Shown here one piece after another: positions 1 to 8,300 of a stretch of DNA of 32,674 nt. Below the pieces are notes generated by a model. That model was not told the DNA's origin, made no database searches, and saw nothing but the letters and a program-made list of their open reading frames with translations. Numbering within the stretch: position 1 is the first letter of the stretch; each line of letters opens with the position of its first letter. Made by a program: the position numbers and the translations under genes. The stretch is from CAZLHO01 sp964559455 (GTDB lineage: Bacteria; Krumholzibacteriota; Krumholzibacteriia; LZORAL124-64-63), in the NCBI GenBank assembly GCA_964559455.1, contig CAZLHO010000032.1, positions 1 through 32,674 of the forward strand, given 5' to 3'.

Positions 1-45
1 GTCTCAACAACATCATGAAATCTCAACCAAAAAAGGGATGCCAAA

Positions 46-645
46 ATGAAACGCATCATTACGACACTAATTATTGTGCTCTGTGCCACACCCACCCACG
101 CCGAGCCAAGCAAAGAAATCCGCCAGATGATGAATACACCAGCAACGGTATTTGATGTATATCTGTCTCACGTTAATAGAATTATCGAGGAGAGACTTTT
201 CAAAACATACGGAAATAATACGGACCAATGCACAATTCCAGAAGTAGCAAATATCCTTGGCATCTGGGACGACGAAGCGCACAATATAGATCAAGCCAGA
301 GGGATGCGAGTTCTGAAAATGGAGATGAGCTATAACTGGGATGACAATCTCATAGAACATTATGCCGAAATTGTTACGGCAAACATAACATTTACAATGG
401 ACAGCCTAAGAAACATGGGTGTGCTTATCGCCAAAATTCACAGGCATATCTTACGTGCATTTATGGTCGAAGAGCCAATACGATGGGGCTGGAAGTCGGA
501 TACTCTTGATGAAGCTAGTGTGCGTGGGCATTTGCTAGACCGAGTGTTTGTAAAAGTCAAACTGCATGGAAATGATAGTGAAACTGGTGATTACGTTGCC
601 GCCACCATCACCATCGATCAACACGAAACAGTACGATATGAATGA
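46..645 (+). CDS. Secreted protein of unknown function
   Basis: A complete 199-residue protein that I do not recognise. The N-terminus is a classic Sec signal peptide: two basic residues, a hydrophobic stretch (IITTLIIVLCA), then THA before the likely cleavage at about residue 19. The mature part is mixed alpha/beta with no membrane segment and no obvious catalytic motif. An AAAAGGG tract lies about nine bases before the ATG. The next gene follows after 28 bases on the same strand, so the two probably form one transcript. Codon use is AT-rich, unlike everything to the right of 1400. Function cannot be assigned from the sequence. Confidence 0.75.
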   Translation: MKRIITTLIIVLCATPTHAEPSKEIRQMMNTPATVFDVYLSHVNRIIEERLFKTYGNNTDQCTIPEVANILGIWDDEAHNIDQARGMRVLKMEMSYNWDDNLIEHYAEIVTANITFTMDSLRNMGVLIAKIHRHILRAFMVEEPIRWGWKSDTLDEASVRGHLLDRVFVKVKLHGNDSETGDYVAATITIDQHETVRYE

Positions 646-673
646 GTCATTCGTTTCTATGTGAGGTGCTATT

Positions 674-1276
674 GTGGTTGACGATTTTGAAGTTAACGAC
701 AGCGTTCGCCCGCAGCCTTGGATGAATGAGTATTTGGCGCTAAAAGACTATGCCGAGTATTATTACGAAAAACATACTACTCTAAAATTAGAAGTTGACG
801 GTCGAGTTGCCAAATATTTTGACAAATATACAGCCGTTGCTGATGATCCGAGTATCTTGGTTGACTATGAAGAACTAGCTCGCTGGTCAAAAGCGATTTC
901 AATATTTTCAGTACTTGCTGTCGAAGCTTTTTTGAATTTTGTTGGCGTTGTTAAGCTTGAGGAAAAATATTACAAAAGAAATATAGAATGGCTATCCCTT
1001 GAAAAAAAACTATCTATCGTGGTAGCGATATGTTACAAGAAGAAGATTGACGTTGATGACGAAATATATATTATTGCAAAACAACTTAGTGACAACCGAA
1101 ACAGAATAGTACACCCGAAAGCAAAACAAGATCAGATTGATAGCCCCTTGATTGCTTTTCAGAATGTCTTGCTGACCCGAAGAGACTCGTTCAAAGAAGA
1201 GGATTATATTTGTTCTATGGGAAAAATATTTGATTTCATTTATGAATTAGACCCGACGCTCAATTTTCCATCATAA
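674..1276 (+). CDS. HEPN-like domain protein
   Basis: A 200-residue soluble protein starting at GTG, with a GAGGTG ribosome-binding site just upstream. It has two features common in HEPN-type helical proteins: a helix with VEAFLN at residues 83-88, and the segment NRNRIVHPK at 141-149. The latter gives R142-x4-H147, fitting the R-x4-6-H motif that forms the RNase active site in HEPN toxins and CRISPR ribonucleases. No signal peptide is present. The preceding gene encodes an unrelated secreted protein, and no antitoxin-like nucleotidyltransferase (MNT) is visible nearby. Many HEPN-like proteins with this arrangement have no tested activity, so nuclease function is inference. The fold is plausible, the role unknown. 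Confidence 0.65.
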   Translation: MVDDFEVNDSVRPQPWMNEYLALKDYAEYYYEKHTTLKLEVDGRVAKYFDKYTAVADDPSILVDYEELARWSKAISIFSVLAVEAFLNFVGVVKLEEKYYKRNIEWLSLEKKLSIVVAICYKKKIDVDDEIYIIAKQLSDNRNRIVHPKAKQDQIDSPLIAFQNVLLTRRDSFKEEDYICSMGKIFDFIYELDPTLNFPS

Positions 1277-1401
1277 GCGCCCATCGGAGAATTAATGCAG
1301 CAATAGTGTGATAATTTCAATAAAACGTAAAGCTTAAAAATAAGCGAATACTATCAAGTCACTCTCAGCTCGACAGATCTCGCGGGTGGTTCCGCAAAGC
1401 C

Positions 1402-1424
1402 GGCCCGGACGGGGTGTCCGGGCC
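1402..1424. terminator. Strong hairpin near the composition boundary
   Basis: GGCCCGGAC (1402-1410) pairs perfectly with GTCCGGGCC (1416-1424) around a five-base loop. It lies about 125 bases past the HEPN-like gene and about 90 bases past the minus-strand OmpA-family gene. It could end either transcript, but has no T-run on either side, so it is not a textbook intrinsic terminator. Confidence 0.4.
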
Positions 1425-1491
1425 GACCTCTGCACCTAAACTAAGGGCACGCAGCCGATTCCGCCAGGATTATGATCGGCCTGTCATTCAT

Positions 1492-1508
1492 GACCGCCCG
1501 GGGCGGTC
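1492..1508 (-). terminator. GC-rich inverted repeat after the OmpA-family gene
   Basis: GACCGCCC and GGGCGGTC flank a single G nine bases beyond the stop codon of the minus-strand OmpA-family gene. As RNA this gives a seven-pair stem with a three-base loop. No U-run follows. The position suggests a terminator. Confidence 0.4.
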
Positions 1509-1516
1509 GTCGCGCC

Positions 1517-2995
1517 CTACTGGCCGGATATGTCGATCCTGACGTCGATGCGACGGTTCAGAGCCCGCCCGTCGACCGTCTCGTTGTTGGCGATCGGCTT
1601 GGACTCGCCGAACCCGACAGCCAGGAACCGGTCCGCGCTTCCACCCATGTTGGCCACCAGGTAGCTGCTGACCGCCTCGGCCCGGCGCATGCTGAGAGCC
1701 TGGTTGAAGTCGTCGTTCCCCTGCGCGTCGGTGTGTCCCTCGATGGAGACCGGAGCCGCCGGGTAGATGCGCAAAACGCGCTGGAGCTTGGTGAGCAGCT
1801 GGAAGTTCTGGGGCTGGATCTCCGAGGAGCCGACCGGGAAGGACAACCCGCGCATCCGGATGATCAGGTCCTCGCCGTCGAGCAGGACCTCGGCCTCCTC
1901 CTTCAGGAACAGCTTGCGGACGTCCCTGAGGGCGGCCTGGCGCTGCTGCTCCCTTTCGATGACGGCGACGGTCGTGCGCTCCCGCTTCTCCAGGACGGCG
2001 AGGGCCGCGTCCAGGGAGTCGATGCGCGCGGCGGCCCGCTGCAGCCGGCCGTCCCGGTCGCGGATGTCGCCCTGCATGTTCTCGCGGTCGGTCTTCAGGC
2101 TGGCCAAAGCGCTGACGGCGGACTCGCCGACGGGGCCGACGCCGCGGCTGAAGTCAGGATCGATGTCCAACTCCCTGGCGACCTTCGCCAGGGCCTCCTC
2201 GTGAGAGAGCACCACGTCCTCGATCTGGCCCTTGTTCCTCTCCCCGACCTTGTCGACCAGGCCGGCCAGATAGCCGGCGTGGCGGAAAGTGGCGGTCGCC
2301 CGGCGAGCCTGACTCTTGGCCTCGTCCCGCTGGTAGCGATCGCCGCGCAGGGTCTTCTCGGCGCTGTCGAGAAGAGCCTCGCCCGCGGTGAAGGTCTGCG
2401 GCGCCTTCTTGTCCGCCCCGGCGGCCTGGGCCTCGTCGCGAGCCGAGTGCGCCGCTCCGAGCAGGTCGGCCCGGATGGCCTCCAACTCGGCGGTGCGGTA
2501 GAGCCGCTCGGCCTCGCCGGCCTTCTCGCGCGCCTTGTTCTGGTTGCCCTTCTCGACCTCGCGGCCCGCGTCGAACATGGAAGCGTTCGCGATCTCCCAC
2601 TCCTTCGCCGCGAACTCCGGAGCGTTGGCCTCCAGGGCCCCGGCCCGCGCGACCAGGGAATCCTTGAGCAGCAGCTTGCCGACGCTCTCGACCTTGGCCG
2701 CCTCGTCCAGCTTCTGCGTCGCCTCCCTCAGCTTCGCCCGGATCTCGTCGATCTTTCCACCCCTGGCGAACTTCTGCTTGCCCTCGGCAAGCTTGGCCCG
2801 AGCCTCGCCGAAGGCCTTCGGGGCGATCAGGGACAGATCGGCGGCCTGGCTGTCCAGGAGCCGTGTCTCCACGGCGGCGATCTCACCCTCGATCCCCGTC
2901 GTCTGCGCCACGGCCAGGGCCGGTACCAGCAGGACGGCGAAGACAAGGACTGAAAGGATAGCTCTTGCCGGTAAGGACAGGTTTCGATCGATCAT
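1517..2995 (-). CDS. OmpA-family peptidoglycan-binding protein
   Basis: A 492-residue exported protein. The N-terminus is a signal peptide (hydrophobic run ILSVLVFAVLLVPALAVA, cleavage near residue 31). Residues 35-360 are highly charged and helical, probably an extended coiled-coil periplasmic region. The C-terminal ~115 residues are an OmpA-like domain: FPVGSSEIQP near the start, the peptidoglycan-contacting stretch IEGHTDAQGNDDFNQALSMR, and a closing ALNRRIDVRI. Such domains hold an outer-membrane or periplasmic protein to diaminopimelate in the cell wall. I start at the ATG at 2995 because GGAGAA lies six bases before it; the frame is open ten codons further without a better site. There is no N-terminal beta-barrel, so this is a tether rather than an OmpA porin. 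A LapA-like gene lies 117 bases upstream on the same strand. Confidence 0.85.
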   Translation of the reverse strand: MIDRNLSLPARAILSVLVFAVLLVPALAVAQTTGIEGEIAAVETRLLDSQAADLSLIAPKAFGEARAKLAEGKQKFARGGKIDEIRAKLREATQKLDEAAKVESVGKLLLKDSLVARAGALEANAPEFAAKEWEIANASMFDAGREVEKGNQNKAREKAGEAERLYRTAELEAIRADLLGAAHSARDEAQAAGADKKAPQTFTAGEALLDSAEKTLRGDRYQRDEAKSQARRATATFRHAGYLAGLVDKVGERNKGQIEDVVLSHEEALAKVARELDIDPDFSRGVGPVGESAVSALASLKTDRENMQGDIRDRDGRLQRAAARIDSLDAALAVLEKRERTTVAVIEREQQRQAALRDVRKLFLKEEAEVLLDGEDLIIRMRGLSFPVGSSEIQPQNFQLLTKLQRVLRIYPAAPVSIEGHTDAQGNDDFNQALSMRRAEAVSSYLVANMGGSADRFLAVGFGESKPIANNETVDGRALNRRIDVRIDISGQ

Positions 2996-3111
2996 GTCGG
3001 GTTCTCCTTTTACTTCGGACAGCATCGGAATCGACAGCCGGCATCACCCGGCACACGGTCGGAAATACGTGGATCAGAACAGGGATCAGGGGGGTTCGAC
3101 CGCCTCCGTCA

Positions 3112-3342
3112 TCAGGAGGAGGATGGCTTCTCCCCGGAGTCCGCCCCCCCGCGGATCAGGACCAGGGAGACGAGTATGCCCAGGACGAACCCCACCAGTC
3201 CGGTGATCAGGAGCAGGGCCGCTCGAGGCATGGTCATCGAAAAGAACAGGAACCTGGTCTCCACCGCGGTGGTGTTCTGCAGGACCACGATCAGGACCAG
3301 AGCCGCAAGAACCGCGATCAGGGTGATCTTGAACTTCCGCAT
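3112..3342 (-). CDS. LapA-domain (DUF1049) membrane protein
   Basis: A 76-residue inner-membrane protein. It has two transmembrane helices, roughly residues 6-21 and 41-63, with the family-typical stretch between them: LQNTTAVETRFLFFSM followed by P-R-A. LapA/YciS homologues take part in lipopolysaccharide assembly in Enterobacteria, where LapA with LapB controls LpxC turnover. Most short homologues elsewhere are untested. The ATG at 3342 is chosen because GAGGAG precedes it by six bases and the first helix follows at once, although the frame stays open much further upstream. It probably shares a transcript with the OmpA-family gene. A weak possible promoter (GTGCCG, 17 bases, TATCAT; -10 at 3467-3472) lies upstream. 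Confidence 0.8.
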   Translation of the reverse strand: MRKFKITLIAVLAALVLIVVLQNTTAVETRFLFFSMTMPRAALLLITGLVGFVLGILVSLVLIRGGADSGEKPSSS

Positions 3343-3549
3343 CCCCGACTCCTCGATAAGGGCGGTCCCGGGCGATGCTTTCCCCGGCCCCGGGTCCGGT
3401 CGACAAACCGGCTCACGCGGCGCACACTTGCCGGTGGCGCAATGAACCTGCCTGCCAATTTCACTCATGATAATCGCGGTCACGGGAATCGGCACCTGCC
3501 ACGGGTCCGGGACGACCGCGACGGTATTACGGGGGCGGCGATGCAAAAA

Positions 3550-3577
3550 GGGCGCGCGTCGAGTTGGACGCGCGCCC
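3550..3577 (-). terminator. Intrinsic terminator of the RNA helicase gene
   Basis: GGGCGCGCGTC (3550-3560) and GACGCGCGCCC (3567-3577) form a perfect 11-pair stem with a six-base loop. Read on the minus strand the stem is followed immediately by five T residues, the textbook arrangement. It lies 20 bases beyond the stop codon of the helicase gene. Confidence 0.85.
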
Positions 3578-3596
3578 GTGAATGCTTCGGCTCCGG

Positions 3597-4913
3597 TCAG
3601 CGGTACGAGCGCCGCTGCATCTGGCGACCGCGCCCGCCCTGCCAACCGCCGCCGCGGTTGCGGCCGAAATTCTTCGGGGCCGGCGTGTCGGACCGGACCG
3701 CCCTTTCGCAATGGAAGGCATGCCCCAGCTCGGCGGGCACAGGCTTGCCCAACAGGCGTTCGATGTCCCGCAGATAGGCCCGGTCCTCGGGGCTGCAGAA
3801 CGAAATCGCGGCGCCGCTCGCTCCCGCCCTGGCGGTGCGGCCGATGCGGTGGACGTAGGTCTCGGCCTCCATCGGGAGATCGAAGTTGATCACGTGGGTG
3901 ATGTCATCGACGTCCAATCCCCGCGCCGCCACGTCGGTGGCGACCAGCACCCGGAAACGGCCCCGCTTGAAACCCTCCAGCGCCTTGGTGCGCGCGGCCT
4001 GGGTCTTGTTGCCGTGGAGAGCGGCGCCGCGGATGCCCGCGTCGGACAACTTCTCCACGACCCGGTTGGCGACATGCTTCATCTGGGTGAAGACCAGGAC
4101 CTTGTCGACCCGGGTGTCGCCCAACAGCGAGAGCAGCAGGGAGATCTTGTCCTGCTTGCCCACGAAAAGCACCTTCTGGTCGATGCGCTCCACCGCGGGC
4201 TCGTCGGGCGTGATGGTCACCCGCACCGGATCGCGGACCATGCTGTTGGCCAGCGCCACCGTGCTCGGGGCCATGGTGGCCGAGAAGAACAGGGTCTGGC
4301 GCTCGGCCGGAATCTGGGACAGCACCCGCTTGATGTCCGGGACGAAACCCATGTCGAGCATCCGGTCGACCTCGTCCAGGATCAGGACCTCCACCTCGTT
4401 CAGGTGGATGTATCCCTGCTCCATCAGGTCGAGCAGACGGCCGGGAGTGGCCACCAGGATGTCCACCCCGCGGTTCAGGGCCGCGACCTGGGGAAGCTGG
4501 GCCACGCCGCCGAAGATCACGGCGTGGCTGAGCCGCAGGTACCGTCCGTAGGTCCGGATGCTCGCCCCGATCTGGGCCGCGAGTTCACGAGTGGGCGCGA
4601 GGATGAGGGCCCGCGGGGCTCCCCGCCCGAGCCGGTGAGGACTTTCGGAGAACCGCTGCAGGAGCGGCAGGGCGAAGGCGGCGGTCTTGCCGGTGCCGGT
4701 CTGGGCGATGCCCAGCAGGTCCCGTCCTTCCAGCAGGTGCGGGATGCACTGCTCCTGGATGGGCGTCGGCGTGGCGTAGCCCTCGGCGGCCACGGCCCGC
4801 TGCAACTGCGGGATCAGGGCGCGAAAGGCGCCTTGGGGCATCTGAAGGGGCGTTTGCGGGGCGGAACGGTCGGAGTGCACGCGCGGCGCGCGTGCGGTTG
4901 CGTTTGCTTTCAT
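3597..4913 (-). CDS. rhlE: DEAD-box ATP-dependent RNA helicase, RhlE type
   Basis: A 438-residue cytoplasmic RNA helicase that unwinds short RNA duplexes using ATP. All core motifs are present: the Q-motif region GYATPTPIQ (45-53), motif I AQTGTGKT (70-77), PTREL (107-111), TPGR (156-159), motif II DEVD (180-183), SAT (211-213), the RVLVATDVAARGLDV region (321-335) and HRIGRTARAG (355-364). Motif II reads DEVD instead of DEAD; the two catalytic acids are kept, so activity is expected. A basic Gly/Arg/Gln tail (about 412-438) probably binds RNA. The start at 4913 has GAGG upstream; the frame is open 53 more codons, but those lack helicase sequence. RhlE-like enzymes usually serve ribosome assembly and RNA decay, often in the cold. 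The gene is monocistronic, with its own promoter and terminator. Confidence 0.92.
   Translation of the reverse strand: MKANATARAPRVHSDRSAPQTPLQMPQGAFRALIPQLQRAVAAEGYATPTPIQEQCIPHLLEGRDLLGIAQTGTGKTAAFALPLLQRFSESPHRLGRGAPRALILAPTRELAAQIGASIRTYGRYLRLSHAVIFGGVAQLPQVAALNRGVDILVATPGRLLDLMEQGYIHLNEVEVLILDEVDRMLDMGFVPDIKRVLSQIPAERQTLFFSATMAPSTVALANSMVRDPVRVTITPDEPAVERIDQKVLFVGKQDKISLLLSLLGDTRVDKVLVFTQMKHVANRVVEKLSDAGIRGAALHGNKTQAARTKALEGFKRGRFRVLVATDVAARGLDVDDITHVINFDLPMEAETYVHRIGRTARAGASGAAISFCSPEDRAYLRDIERLLGKPVPAELGHAFHCERAVRSDTPAPKNFGRNRGGGWQGGRGRQMQRRSYR
4877..4895 (-). other. Hairpin inside the first codons of the helicase gene
   Basis: GCACGCGC and GCGCGTGC flank GGC, giving an eight-pair GC stem with a three-base loop. 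It starts 18 bases inside the coding sequence. It would be stable in the mRNA and lies within the ribosome footprint at initiation, so it could affect translation. It may also just reflect base composition. Confidence 0.35.
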
Positions 4914-5100
4914 TTTTTCCTCGTCCGGGGCCAATCTGAAATCTCTACCCGCCCGGACGCGTGGAAAAGAAAGAGCCGCAATGAGCGCAGCATCGTCGTG
5001 TCCCGGATAATCTGCCGGGATGCACGTTTTGAACGGATGGGATATCGCCTGTTGAGCGGTGCGGATTCGCACCCGGCGGAACCGTCGTTCGCAGGCTCAC

Positions 5101-5129
5101 TAGATAACGGCAAGGCGCCCAAATAGCAA
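5101..5129 (-). promoter_or_regulatory. Likely sigma70-type promoter of the helicase gene
   Basis: On the minus strand, TTGCTA (5124-5129), a 17-base spacer and TATCTA (5101-5106) resemble a vegetative promoter. Transcription would begin near 5094, leaving a leader of about 180 bases before the ATG at 4913. The 418-base gap between the helicase and the LVIVP gene holds this promoter, that leader, and the divergent promoter at 5183; I see no gene in it. Confidence 0.5.
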
Positions 5130-5182
5130 GGACCGAGATTCCGGGGCTGGTCCCGGACCGGCCGCAGGGTCGGGGCGGCTCA

Positions 5183-5211
5183 TTGACAATAATCATGCAT
5201 TTTGGTAGGAT
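5183..5211 (+). promoter_or_regulatory. Sigma70-type promoter of the LVIVP-repeat gene
   Basis: TTGACA (5183-5188), a 17-base spacer and TAGGAT (5206-5211) give a perfect -35 box and a good -10 box. Transcription would start near 5218, about 115 bases before the ATG. The promoter lies within an open frame that runs upstream of the gene, which argues against any start codon before 5333. Confidence 0.75.
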
Positions 5212-5332
5212 TCGTCGGCCGGTCGGGGGTTCAGGCTGGCTTCGAACACATCTTTCTCGCCCATCCGCTTCATCGACTATTCAAAAGTCCGGGTCCAGCC
5301 GGAATCGAGTCCCCGTACCAGGGAGAAAATCC

Positions 5333-8300
5333 ATGAATCGAAGATCCGGTCGCGTGTCCGCCGCCATCGTCCTCTGCCTGACGCTGGCCGCCCTCCTCCC
5401 CTGCCTCGCCCTCGAGAACCAACACAGCGAAGACTTCACCACGACGCTCTACGAGGACGCCGTCAACACGACGGCGGACTGGAACACGGCCGCCGGGGAG
5501 CTCCGGCTCTTTCCCTTCGTCCCAACGATCGTCGGCAACGTCGCCTACTCCGAAGCCTGGGACATCGCTCTCGCCGGCGAGCACGCCTACGTGGCGGACG
5601 GGCCCAACGGGTTCAGGATCTTCGACATCAGCGACCCGTCCTCCCCCTCGCAGACCGGATTCTACAACACGCCCGGCAACGCCAGAGGGATCGACGTGCA
5701 GGGAGACTGCGCCTTCGTGGCGGACGGAAGCTGGGGGCTCAGGATCCTCGACCTCAGGTTCCTCGTCGCGCCGACGCCCCTCGGCTTCCTCGACACCCCG
5801 GGCTACGCGCGGGATGTCGTCGTCGCGGGCGATTGCGCCTTCGTGGCGGACACCGACTACGGCCTCCATGTCGTCGACGTCGCGGATCCGGCGAATCCGG
5901 CGCTGATCGGCGGCTACGACACGCCGGGCGAAGCCATGGCCGTCGCCGTCGCCGGAGATCACGCCTTCGTGGCGGACGGCTCCGCCGGCCTGCTGATCTT
6001 CGACATCACCGATCCGGCGAACCCCGCCCTGATCGGGACCTACGACACCGCGGACGACGCCAACGATGTCGTCGTCGCCGGCTACCTCGCCTTCGTGGCG
6101 GACGGCGCTACGGGGCTGGTGATCGTGGATATCTCCGATCCGACGACACCCTCGCTGCACGGCGTCTGCGACACTCCCGGCGACGCCGTGGGCGTCGAGT
6201 TGTGGGGGGACGAGGCCCTGGTGGCGGACGGCGCTTCGGGCCTGCAGGCGATCGACATCACGGACCCGTCGAATCCCGTGCCGAGCTGGGACTGCGACAC
6301 GCCGGGCGAGGCGCGACGCGTCGCCGCCGCCGGCGGCATCGCCCTCGTGGCCGACCGCAGTTCGGGACTCGAGATCATCGAGATCGCGAAGCTCACGGGA
6401 CCGACTCCGATCGGAAGCTGCGTCACGAACGACTACGCGATGGGGGTCGCCGTCTCCGGGGACCTCGCCTTCGTCCCGATCTACGAGAGCGGGCTCCAGA
6501 TCCTCGACATCTCCGACCCCGCGGCCCCGGCCATCCTCGGCGCCACCACCACGCCGTTCCTCGCCTGGAACGTCGCGGTCTCGGGCGGCTTCGCCTGCGT
6601 CGCCAGCGTGTGGTGGGGGCTTCATGTCGTCGATGTCTCCGACCCCGCAAATCCCATCCTGATCGGCTCCTACGACACGACGGGCGAAGCCCACACCGTC
6701 AGCATCGCGGGAGATCTGGCCTTCGTCGCGGACGGCCCGGACGGACTCGCGTCCATCGACATCGGCACCCCCGCCGCGCCGGCCCTCCTCGACACCTACC
6801 CTACCGGCCACGCCGCAATCGACGTGGCGGTCTCGGGGAACCACGCCTACGTGGCCTGCTCCGGCGATGGGCTCGTCGTGATCGACGTCACCGATCCCAC
6901 GCTGCTCACCCTCCTGGGATCCCTCGACACCGACGGCTTCGCCTGGGGCGTCGCCGTCTCCGGCGACCTCGCCTACCTGGCCGACGGCGATATGGGGCTG
7001 AAGGTGATCGACGTCTCCGACCCCACGAAGCCCACGCTCCTGAGCGCCGTCGACACCCCGGGCACGGCCACCGCGGTGGAGGTCAGCGGCAGCACCCTCA
7101 TCGTCGGGGATGGCGGATTCGGCTTCCACCTCTTCGACGTCGCCGATCCCGCGAATCCCGTCCTGGTCGAGAGCTACGAGACGGAAAATGAGATCCTCGG
7201 GTCCGTGATCTCGGGCGCCTGCGTCTTCGCCGCCGACGGCTTTGGCGGTCTCCTCGCGGCCCGGATCTTCCAGACCGAGGTCGAGGCGGAAACGGGCATC
7301 GGCCAGTCGCTGGCCGTGGACACGGCCGACGACACGATCCTGCGGGCCCGCCTGGCGACGACGCAGACGGACGCGGCCGACTGGGAGCTCAGCGCCGACG
7401 GCGGCGCGAACTGGCAAACCGCCCAGCCGGACGCGACCTGGCAGAGGATGCTGGATCCGGGTGCGGACCTGATGTGGCGGGCGTCCCTGACCTGGCTGTC
7501 TCCCGGCGACCATCCGGCCGTCGCGGAGCTCGAGATCGAATGGCTGGTCGAGGCCGCCGCAATCGTCAGGATCCTGGACGTGCCCGACGACCAGGGCGGG
7601 TGGGTCCGGGCGCGGTTTCTGCGTTCGGGCCTGGACTTCGCGGACGAGACTGCGCTGCCCATCGCCAGCTACGGTATCTGGCGGCAGGTGGACGACCCTG
7701 CGCTCGCGGTCGCCCTGAAAACGGCCCCCGCCGGCCTCCGCGCCGACGACGGCGCGCCGGACCTGGGCGACGTCCCGGTCACGACCTACGGCGGGCGGAC
7801 CTACGTCCGGGCCGCGCCGGGCGCCGAGACCGCGTCCTTCCCCGAAGGGACCTGGGCGTGGGTGGCGGCGGTGCCGGCGGTGCAGCAGGACGTCTACGAC
7901 GCCGTCGTGCCGACCGTCGCCGACTCCTCGGCGTCCGGAAGGAACGCCGTGACCCTGCTGGTCACGGCCCACACCACCACGCCGTCGGTCTGGTACGCCG
8001 GCGAACCCGGCGACGGCTGCTCGGTGGACAACATCGCGCCCGAGGCCCCTGCGAACCTGGCGGTCGCCTACAGCGGCGACGGCAACCAGTTGGCGTGGGA
8101 CCCGTGCCCGGACGAGGACTTCCACTACTTCAACATCTACCGCTCGACCGATCCCGGCTTCGTCCCCTCGCCCGCCGACCTCGTGCATTCGGCGACGGGC
8201 GCGAGCTGGATCGATCCCGAACCCGACGGCTGGGACGTCCATTACAAGGTGACGGCCCTGGACTATGCGGGCAACGAGAGCGACGCGGCCTCGCCCGGAT

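Larger units (their letters stand above)
1..1365. other. AT-rich block, probable acquired DNA
   Basis: This stretch is visibly AT-rich, with runs of A and T and codons such as AAA, ATA and TTT dominating both genes. From about 1370 onward the sequence is strongly GC-rich. The change happens within a few tens of bases in the non-coding gap after the second gene. The left edge lies outside the window. No integrase, insertion sequence or tRNA was seen at the junction, so the mode of entry is unknown. Confidence 0.6.

Noticed and set aside
1360..1470. A tRNA gene or attachment site at the composition boundary
   Set aside because: No cloverleaf, T-loop sequence or CCA end could be made, and no direct repeat was found within the window.
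4370..4376. DEVD in the helicase as an inactivating change
   Set aside because: Only the small third residue of DEAD differs. The catalytic Asp and Glu and all other motifs are intact.
5585..7222. CRISPR-like or satellite array suggested by regular 126-bp periodicity
   Set aside because: The units are coding, diverged, without spacers, and conserve protein positions rather than DNA sequence.
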